Origin: Sciurus carolinensis
Taxonomy: Eukaryota > Chordata > Mammalia > Rodentia > Sciuridae
Assembly: GCF_902686445.1 (NCBI RefSeq)
Contig: NC_062214.1
Location: forward strand, 90,128,738 to 90,192,737
DNA length: 64,000 nt
Direction: 5' to 3'
The notes beneath the pieces are model-generated. The model searched no databases, was not told the DNA's origin, and saw only the letters and a program-made list of their open reading frames with translations. Made by a program: the position numbers and the translations under genes. Positions 55,945-64,000 of the stretch are shown here, one piece after another (positions within the stretch are counted from its first letter, which is position 1; each line of letters opens with the position of its first letter).

Positions 55945-58840
55945 CTATTATCATAAACAAAACAGGACACTTTTGGGTTTGTGAATCCTATTCATCAGTG
56001 AAAGGGAGAATGACAAAGTAGCCAGTGCCAGGATCAGCTCGAGATGCAGGCTACTTACATATTTTAGGTAGCCTGCTCAACCTCCAGATCAGCAGACCAG
56101 TTTAGTATCTCATGCAACAGCACATGGGGGGGAGGCAGAGGGTTCTACTTTCTTCATCCATATTTTCTCCACATTGATACTTGATTCCAGGAAATTTTAA
56201 ATATAATTTTAAGGAGAGAGCTAAAAGCTAAAAAGCAGAGGGAACCTTGATAAGTGGGAAAATGCACAGTATTTCAAGTTTATTGAATGATCTGGGAAAT
56301 TTTTTCCCTTATTTTCTACTGGTGCATTATAGTTGTACACAATGATGGAATTCGTTGTTACATATTTATTTGTACATGCACACAATATGGGAAATTTTTA
56401 AGAGGTGGAGAGTCAAATGAAGGTAGGAAATTATTTGATAGTCTTTTTGTTCTTTTAAAATACCCTAAAGAGAAAATAAGAGTACAACTTGTGGGAGGGT
56501 GTATACTCAATTCCTGGCATAGCCTTTTTGTCATATAGTTTGTTGCTATGGAGAAGGCTGTGAAGGCAGCAACTAAGGAAAATAAAGAACCTTGCAGGAT
56601 TAAACATAAGTAAAGTGAATTTTAAAAAATTCCTATAGCAATTAGCAAGTAACAGAACCTATAAATGACATACTTCCCATGTTTTTCTAACCCCTACTCT
56701 TCTGAAAGTACATGGGCCTGGTTTGCCATTATAATTTACTCAAAAAACAGAGAAGCTGAATGGGCCCGACAAAGCCTAAACCCAGCAGACAAAATACAAG
56801 GCTATTTAACAATGCTACCTCATGCCAGGAGGAATCAGCTACCTGCCCACCATACTTGGGGAAATTATCTCCTGCTGCTTAAATTATAAAGTTGATGCCC
56901 TGTGATTTCTTTGTTCTGTAAAGCCTAAGGGAGATGGGATAATAAGCTATCAGAAGAGGTGGAAAACAGCCCCTTGTTTCAGTGAGGGAGAGAGGGAGAG
57001 AGGCAGAAAGAAAGTATGAGAGTGTTAGTTCTCACTGGTATTGTTAATAGGCAGTGGGAGCCTCAGTAGCAGCAGCCTTGGAGCAAACCTATGCCTGAAC
57101 TGGTCTAAAACTACAGACGTGGGAGAAAAGGCTAGTTGCCAAGTTTGTTAATAGCTTCTGTCCATCATTGTTGCAGCAGCTTTATCAACCAAGGCAGAGC
57201 CAGGACCTGTTTTTTTAGCTGTATACACACCATGACCAGAGGGTTCTACATTTTCCAAATCTCATCACAACCAATGACCAACAAAGACAATTCCCTTTTC
57301 TCTTCTACACAGTGATTACAGAAGTGTAAATATCAGAGCTAATGCAACATTATATGCAAGGGGGCGGCAGAGGGTTCTACAATGACAGGACAATGGAGCT
57401 CCTAAACTCAACCTCCTCATTTATAAAATGAGGAAACAAAGACCCAAATGAGTAAAATGACCATTTGACAGGGCAGGAAAACATTCAGGCTCTGAAATGG
57501 GAGCTAGAGCCTAGCAATTAATCCCAGGTTAAACTATAACTGTACCTATTGTACCTGAGTTCATGCATAAGTATCAGGAACAAAATTATTTGTTAAAGGA
57601 TGGCATTAGTAACAAAATAGGCCTGCAAGGATTTTGTTACTGAAATATCAAAAATCTCACTTTGAAGCAACCTTTCCTGTCTGGCAAGACCACAGCCCCC
57701 TCACCTGTACTGCCTGACTGCTTTGCTGTCCCTGGGAGGGATGAGATGAGAAGAAATGGGTAAGAAAGCACAAAAAGAGGACATCTCTCTTCCTTGGAGA
57801 TTAGCCCATTTTGCAGTTTGAAAAATGAAACTTAAAAAAACCTGTGACTGAAATTTTTCCTTAGGGCTTCAGGATTTGAATATATGACAGTGGGCAGATA
57901 ACATAATCCACAAGGGTATATAAACACATTATGCCCTAAAGCACCCCCTGGGAGTAACCTGCTAGGTGGCAAGAATGTGTTGGCTCCTGTTTTTTGATGG
58001 GGGAGGGGTGGGAGAAAGTATTGATTTCCCTAATGTTTCCTTTGTGTGGCTGCTGTTGCCATGTGGTGATCTGTTGCTATGAAGATTTGTGGTGCCAGAC
58101 AATGGCTGCTAGGTCTTTATGACTATGCTATTGGTAAAGCTCTTTCTGCAAGAGTTAGGCTAGTGTGCATCTGGCTAAGAAGTGGAGAAAGCTTGGTCAC
58201 AGTGCATCATCTCTCTCCAGATGAGTGTTGAGGCAAGACTGAAGGTGAAAGGGCATTAAGTGTAGCCTATGAGGAAGAAAAGTCAGTAGCTGAGTACCAC
58301 CTCATTTTTTCAGTAAAAATACCTAAAATCAGATATTTCACAGTTCACATACATATTTTTCTACATCAGAATCAAACAGAATAAACCACGGGGAACTACC
58401 CAGGTTACCATTTTCATGAAATAAGATTAACGGAGAGACCCTTCCCTAAGACCCTTCTTAGAGAGAAGGATAAAGACCCACAGTAAGGATCTTCAATTAG
58501 ATGAGGATGAAGAATCATTGGGGCAGTTTCTCAGCACAGCTATCAAGGACAAACTAACTTCCTGTTAAGCAAACTGCCTATTACTCTGATAATAAGAAAA
58601 CAACCACCACAAAGCAGGGTTCATCCACAGTTTAAAACAGGGCCAAATGTTTTCCTGGTTAACAGAGGTCAGAGTACACAGAAGTCATCCTGGGTCTGTT
58701 TAGATGTCAGCTACTTACCCACCCTCTTCACCCTCTCACACAATCAATGTTCTTTCCATCTGAGAGTACACACAAAACACCACATAGTCCAATACTATAA
58801 GCCACTAATTACATATAGCAGTTTAAATTTTAAGCCACGT
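55945..58840. other. SINE-free island in the ZNF609 intron
   Basis: About 2.9 kb without any ID or B1, the longest such gap in the intron. A weak reverse MIR-like piece at 57415-57490 is the only repeat seen. The 13-mer CAGAGGGTTCTAC occurs three times in it (56136, 57237, 57368). No protein-coding frame is convincing. Confidence 0.6.
57705..57731 (-). other. ZNF609: Possible 27-nt microexon of ZNF609
   Basis: On the - strand a pyrimidine-rich tract and CCTCCCAG lead into 27 bases that end TACAG before the consensus donor GTGAGG. In the phase of this intron (one base carried in) the insert adds nine codons without a stop. This rests only on splice-site appearance. Confidence 0.2.
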
Positions 58841-58844
58841 GGAA

Positions 58845-59068
58845 AGATTTGGTGGAAAGAAGGAAGCCCATACTTGTAATGCTAGCAACTCAGGAGGCCG
58901 AGGCAGGATGATCACAAGTTTGAGGCTAGCCTCAGCAACTTAACGAAAACATGTCTCAAAATTTAAAAAAGAAAAAAGGGCTATGGATGTGGCTCAGTGG
59001 TAAAGTGCCCTTGGGTTCAATCCCCAGTACAAAATAAGTAAGTAAGTAAGTAAGTAAATAAATAAATA
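58845..59068 (+). mobile_element. B1-dID SINE
   Basis: GGAGGCCGAGGCAGGATGATC, AAAGGGCTATGGATGTGGC and a (TAAG)n/(TAAA)n tail. Confidence 0.9.
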
Positions 59069-59516
59069 ATCACACAGTTAAAGGTAAAACATATTCTAGA
59101 ACATAACTTTCCTAACTCTAGTTCAGAAATATTTTTACTGTATTACAATGCCTTTACAGCACTATTATTCCTTCAAATAGTTCTTCTCAAATTATTTCCA
59201 GACTTCATTGGAATAGAAATTGTTTATACATCTGAATGACAAAATATCTGTGGAAAAACTGAAAACATCCTTCTTTCCACCAAATCATTAAACTGACTGA
59301 GAATTCAGTTTTGGAAGTTAGACCAAGATTATTGTATAGATTTTGATAACCACTGACATACAAGGGAATTGCACTTACTTCAGTTTCAGAAACATGATTT
59401 TAAGTCACTATAATTTCTTTCTTACTGATGTTCTGGTGAAAGGAGACCAGAGATATTATAAAAGTAATTTCTACATGGGGAAAGAGGATTAATCTAGATA
59501 AGTGACTATCAAACTT

Positions 59517-59709
59517 TTTCCCCCCAGTCCTGGGTATTGAACCCAGGGGCATTTTACCACTGATCTACATCCCCAGTTCTTTTGATTTTTAAATTTTGAG
59601 ACAGGGTCTCACTAAGTTGCTGAGACTGGCCTTGAATTTGTGATCCTTCTGCCTCAGCTGCCCGAGATGCTAGGGCTGGGATTATAGCTGTGTGCCACTG
59701 CACCTGGCC
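59517..59709 (-). mobile_element. B1-dID SINE
   Basis: CAGTCCTGGGTATTGAACCC, CACTGATCTACATCCCC and TGTGCCACTGCACCTGGCC. Confidence 0.9.
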
Positions 59710-59966
59710 AGAGCCTCCACCTTTTTTTAAAATAAGGGTTTTCAAAGGAACCTAACATGTAAGTGATCTAAAATTAGAAATGCTTTGAGTTGCAGCTGGT
59801 AGGGTAGCTGATGGGAGGGGGCATCCCTCATTTCTATGAATACCATTGTGGTTTCTGGACTCAAGTTTCTCAGGGTATAACATCTCTGAAAGTATCTGTA
59901 GGTTCTATCTCTTTTTTAAAATTTCAAATGATTATGGTGGGAGTCATTGTTTAAAAAAAAAAAAAA

Positions 59967-60180
59967 GCCAGGTATGGTGGTGAATGGCTATGATTCCAGC
60001 AAGTCCTAGAGGCTGAAGCAGGAGGATTGCACGTTCAAGGCCTAAGCAAGTTAGTTAGAACCTGTCTCAAAGTAAATTAATTAATTAATTAATAAAAGGG
60101 CTGGTAATCTAGCTCATTGGTAAAGCACCCCTGGGTTGAATCCCCAATACCAAAAGGAAAAAAAAAAAAAAAAAAAAAAA
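59967..60180 (+). mobile_element. B1-dID SINE
   Basis: GCCAGGTATGGTGGTGAATG, (TTAA)n joiner, GGGCTGGTAATCTAGCTC and a long A tail. Confidence 0.9.
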
Positions 60181-60693
60181 GAAAGAAAACAGAAAAGAAA
60201 AAAAGAAAGTACAATATAAAATCCCTCATTTACATAGGAAATAAACCAGAGACAGGTTTAAAAAATGCCATTTTCACCACTGTGCTTTGAAAACATGGGT
60301 ATAAGGCAAAAGCAATATTATAAATAAAATATTTACTAATTTTTTTTTTTACATAAGGACTATACTAGTCCTTGAGAAAATAAAATGAAGTATATAATCC
60401 CTGGCCTCAGCCATTCTATAGTCTAATAAAGGAGAAGTCAAAAGAATCCAGAGTTAGAAAGAAATTAAGAACTGGCTTAATGACATTTATGACTGTGTAA
60501 TCTTAGAAGAGGAGAAAGTCGGTATAAAAAAAAAAAAGTATGAAGAAGTAATGACTAAGCACACTTGAAAGCTAAAGGACATAAACACAGAAGTTAAGTG
60601 AACCCCAAACAGAATAAATCCAAAGAAATTCATGCCAGATAGATAATACATCATAACCAAACTGCTGAAAATGCAAAACAAAACAAAACACTT

Positions 60694-61030
60694 TGAAGTC
60701 TGGCACAGTGGTGCATGCACACCTATAATCCCCAGCCACTTTGGAGGCAGAGATAGGCGAGTTGAAAGTTCAAGGTGAGCCTGGGTTAGAGTCAGGGTTT
60801 GAGACCCTGTCTCAAAATTAAAAATAAAATTTAAAAAGTGCTAGGGACGGGCTGGAGTTGTGGTTCAGTGGTAGAGTGCTTACCTAGCATGTGGGAGGCA
60901 ATGGGTTCGATTCTTAGCACCACATATAAATAAATAAAATAAAGGTTCATTGACAACTTAAAAAAAAAAAATACTATGGATGTAGCTCAGTGGTAAAGTG
61001 TGCCGGGTTCAATCCCCTGAACTGGAAAAA
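60694..61030 (+). mobile_element. B1-dID SINE split by a sense ID
   Basis: The B1 half runs from TCTGGCACAGTGGTGC to about 60849. The ID half resumes at 60972 with CTATGGATGTAGCTCAGTG. Confidence 0.85.
60850..60971 (+). mobile_element. Long-tail ID SINE nested in a B1-dID
   Basis: GGGCTGGAGTTGTGGTTCAG, GGGTTCGATTCTTAGCACC and GGTTCATTGACAACTT. The flanks AGTGCTAGGGA and ATACTATGGA look like a diverged target duplication. Confidence 0.88.
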
Positions 61031-61150
61031 CAAAAACATCAAAAGCAATCACATATATACTTTGATAGCAGCCAGTAAAAAATGACACAGGAAACAATTC
61101 AAATAAGTGTGTATTTCTTATCAGAAAACATGATGGCTAAAAGGACACAA

Positions 61151-61357
61151 TAGCCAGGCACAATGGTGTACACCTATGATCCCAGAAACTTGGGAGCCTG
61201 AGGCAGGAGGATCAAAAGTTCAGGCCAACCCCAGCAATTCAGGGGTTGAGCAACTGACATCCTGTTTCACTAAAAAGTAAAAAGGGCTGGGACTCAGCTT
61301 AGTGGTAAAGTACTTCTGGGTTCAATCCCTAGTACCAAAAATAAATAAATAAAAAAA
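61151..61357 (+). mobile_element. B1-dID SINE
   Basis: AGCCAGGCACAATGGTGTAC, AAAGGGCTGGGACTCAGC and GGGTTCAATCCCTAGTACC. Confidence 0.9.
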
Positions 61358-61590
61358 CATAAATAACAGCATTCTCAGAATTCATAACAGTAGACCAGTT
61401 CTAAAAGAATTACCAACGGAGGTTCTTCAGACAGAGGGGAAATAATAGGACTCTTAGAATCTCAGGAATGAAGGAAGAGTACCAGAAATGTTAAAATCTG
61501 GGTAAAGATAACAAATTATTTTCTTGAGTTCTTTATGGTATATCTGATGGTTGAAAAGGAAAAAAATTTCAAGTAGTCTCATGAGTTTTT

Positions 61591-61795
61591 CCTCTTTTTG
61601 GTATTGGGGATTAAAACCAGAGGCATTTAACCACTGAGCCACATTCCCAGTCTTTTAATTAATTTATTTTACTTTGAGACCCTTCACTAACTTGCTTAGG
61701 GTCTCCCTAAATTGTTGAGACTTGAAACTCGGAATCATCCTGGCTCAGTCTCCCGAGTAGCTGCGATTACAGGTGTGCACCAACATACCTGGGCT
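61591..61795 (-). mobile_element. B1-dID SINE, old
   Basis: GGTATTGGGGATTAAAACC, CCACTGAGCCACATTCCC and GTGCACCAACATACCTGGG. Confidence 0.88.
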
Positions 61796-62349
61796 GATGG
61801 GGTTTTCAGTGTATTAGATATAATACATGTGGGTCAACTGTTAGCAAACTTTTAAAATAAAAGCCAAGGTCACAATGATAGTGGCAGAGGTACAGAAATT
61901 GCTTGATTTTCACTCCACTGCTCCTTCTACTATATTACAAATTCTTCCATAAAATATATATGCCAAAGTAAACTACCATTTTTGGTTTAGTATTGCTATC
62001 ACAAAACAATCCACAGAACCTCCTGGAATTCTAAGTCAGTTTTGCCTTTCTTTAAAATACCACAGATGCCAGCAAGCAATTTTGCCTTAGCAAAAGCATA
62101 TGTCCTAATTTAAGACTTCTTATGTGTTGTTTTCAGGGCCAAGGGTTAAGACTAAGCCTTGTAAACCTGGACTAGCCTTGGTACTTGACCTTTTGATTTG
62201 AAGTGAGGTAGGCCAAAGTGAAGCTGGAATGTAAGTGGTAAGAATAAGTCTGAACAAAAACAAAGTATCAAAACAAAACAAAACAAAAAATCTAAGGAAA
62301 AATCTAAGGAAAATCTTAGGTGTGTTTTTCTGGAGGGGGTAGTATGGCG

Positions 62350-62500
62350 TGTAGTGAGTACTGGGCATTGAATCCAGGGACGCCTTCATCTGAGCTACAT
62401 CTCCAGTCTTTTTATTTTTATTTTGAAGAGGGTCTCACTAATTTGCTGAGGCTGGCCTCCCCAGTCTCTGGGATTATAGGTATGCAGCACTATGCATAGT
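62350..62500 (-). mobile_element. B1-dID SINE, shortened
   Basis: GTACTGGGCATTGAATCCAG, CTGAGCTACATCTCCAGTC and GGTCTCACTAATTTGCTGAG. Confidence 0.8.
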
Positions 62501-63029
62501 CCCTTAGGTATTCTTAACAGTTCCAAGATTGAACCTGGTCATGTTTAGACATTTGCAGAGTTGACTGAATTATGAACAGCCTAAAAAGAGATGTAATCTG
62601 CAGAAATTTCAAAATGCCTACAAGGCAAAGTTTAAAGTGAGAGATAGGGAGAGTGAAGGAAAGACAAAGCAATACTGGTAGGCAGTTGGAGGCACAACTA
62701 AAGAAAGCAACCCCCCAAACAAAACAAAACAACACAGGAATTACTGCCGCCATGACCCCTACACTTATTCTCAGCAAGGTGGCTCACATCTACAGAAACT
62801 TCTCAGAAACTTCTCAGCATCCTCCATTCCCCAATGAGGCTAAGCGTTCATAGCTTTTCTCTAAGTTGGAAAAGTTGTTCCCTTTGAAAATAATAGTTTG
62901 CTGGGCAGAGACAGAAGTACAAAAAGTCAGGTTCAGACACAAAGTCTAGAAGTCTAGAATTTTTTTTTTAAGTGTCATAGTTCTTATGATTAACTTGAGG
63001 AATTACTCAGTACTCTAGATCTTACAGAT

Positions 63030-63233
63030 TTCTTTCTTCCTTTTTTTTTCTTCCCAGTACTGGTACTGGTACTAGTAAATGCCAGGCAATTACTCTATCA
63101 CTGAGTTGCATCCTCAGTCCTTTTAATTTTGAAACAGGGTCTCACTAAGTAGCCCAGGCTGGCTCTGAACTTGCAATCTTTGTCCTGCCTCAGTCTCCAG
63201 AGTAGCTGTGATTACAGGCCATCACCCCCTGAC
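63030..63233 (-). mobile_element. B1-dID SINE
   Basis: Carries a short GGTACT triplication in the ID half. Target duplication CTAGATCTTACAGAT at 63015-63029 and 63234-63248. Confidence 0.93.
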
Positions 63234-63482
63234 CTAGATCTTACAGATCTTTAGAGAATGGTTTTTGTAGGAAATCTGTTACTTTAAGACGAAAAGGAAT
63301 GTGAACCAACCCTGAGCCCAATCAACCTTTATCAGCAATTCAGGTGAAAAGCCTTTGAGGTGTCCAAAAAGAAGAAAAAAAAAAAAAAAAAAGGCATATC
63401 ACTGCAGAACAAGTTCTCCAAGTTCTCCTTCTCTTGGAATGAAAAGAAACAAAAAGTGAAGGTAAGCTTTGAAACACAGTAT

Positions 63483-63637
63483 TTTTTTGTTTTTGTTTTT
63501 GTTTTAAAAAATTTTTTGTAGTTGTAGATGGACAAGCATGACTGCTTCTTTTTTTGTATGTGGTGCTAAGGATTGAACCCAGTGCCTCACATGTGCTAGG
63601 CAAGTCCTCTGCCACTGACCCCCAGCCCCAGCCCCAG
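63483..63637 (-). mobile_element. Long-tail ID SINE
   Basis: (GTTTTT)n, TGTAGTTGTAGATGGACAAG and GGTGCTAAGGATTGAACCC with CAGCCC repeated at the end. Confidence 0.9.
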
Positions 63638-63867
63638 CAATATGTTAAGTGGGAGAAAATCTAGTATTAAAAGTAGAACAGCAAATCTTACAGAATTAGA
63701 CAAATGAGGATGATCTCAAACCTGCTGAAAGCAGTATTTGAGTTTCAGAGAATTTTAGAAAGTAGTTTGACATGATTCCTAAGTTCAAGCAATATTATAG
63801 TCTCTGTTGGATATATTGTTAACATAGATGACAATGGACATGGATGCAAGCATTTATTCAAGCAGAA

Positions 63868-64000
63868 TTTTTTTTTTTTTTTTAAATCAGGAATTGAACC
63901 CAGGGGCATTCATCCTCCACCCCTTTTATTTTTGTTTTTGAGACAGGGTCTCCTAAGTCGAGGACCTTGCTAAATTGCTGAGGCAGGCTCAAAACTTGTA
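63868..64000 (-). mobile_element. B1-dID SINE, cut by the window end
   Basis: T-run, CAGGAATTGAACCCAGGGG, GAGACAGGGTCTCCTAAG and the start of the B1 half. Confidence 0.88.

Larger units (their letters stand above)
28827..64000 (-). other. ZNF609: ZNF609 large intron (continues past the window)
   Basis: The preceding exon, expected to encode the residues before GMLVV, was not found on either strand up to 64000. The span therefore reads as one intron of at least 35 kb. It holds most of the mobile elements listed below. Unique stretches longer than 300 bases at 32.66-33.4, 43.0-44.1, 46.7-47.3, 50.0-50.8, 50.96-51.48, 52.26-53.1 and 60.2-60.69 kb showed no gene or repeat I could name with confidence. 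Confidence 0.8.

Noticed and set aside
28827..64000. Upstream ZNF609 coding exons within the window
   Set aside because: I searched by eye for reverse-complement codons of the residues that precede GMLVV and found none, so they are probably beyond 64000. A translated alignment would settle it.

Overview
The window is mammalian nuclear DNA, almost certainly from a squirrel-family rodent (Sciuridae). It is saturated with two rodent SINE types: ID elements (tRNA-derived) and dimeric elements with a 7SL-derived B1 half fused to an ID half, the B1-dID structure known from squirrels and their relatives. Older MIR, L2, MER5-like and L1 remnants are present too. Organism assignment is inference from repeats; no species is claimed.

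Two protein-coding genes sit tail to tail. On the + strand, positions 1-12355 hold most of OAZ2 (ornithine decarboxylase antizyme 2): a CpG-rich start, a long first intron, then exons 2-5 at 8714-8871, 9663-9838, 10641-10726 and 11115-11245, and a 1.1 kb 3' UTR. Exon 1 with the start codon lies before the window. Exon 2 carries the antizyme +1 frameshift cassette: TCC TGA at 8787-8792, followed by a pseudoknot that can be drawn from the sequence.

On the - strand, ZNF609 occupies 13.4 kb to the right end. From right to left it has an 88 bp exon (28739-28826), a 2.34 kb exon with the single C2H2 finger (23307-25649), exons at 21265-21630, 19024-19198 and 18576-18792, and a terminal exon (upper end 18102, stop at 18028-18030) with a 4.6 kb 3' UTR ending near 13425. 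About 1,086 of an expected 1,411 residues are encoded here. The remaining N-terminus lies beyond 64000, so 28827-64000 is one intron. The two polyadenylation sites are about 1.1 kb apart. Fifteen single-base indels interrupt the ZNF609 reading frame although every splice site and exon phase is preserved; consensus sequence error is the most likely cause.

The region 6.6-19.8 kb (OAZ2 exons and ZNF609 3' UTR) is nearly free of SINEs. The ZNF609 introns from 19.8 kb onward carry about 70 SINE copies. They also hold two 5'-truncated L1 copies at 29.5-32.6 kb, one of them inserted inside a SINE, and long antisense remnants of old L1 at 34.9-40.0 and 47.8-48.9 kb. A SINE-free island lies at 55.95-58.84 kb. 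The points most worth checking are the frameshift cluster, a consensus splice donor that overlaps the ZNF609 stop codon with an in-frame 42-residue downstream exon, a possible 27-nt in-frame microexon in the large intron, and two places where two SINEs share one target site. No previously undescribed gene system was found.
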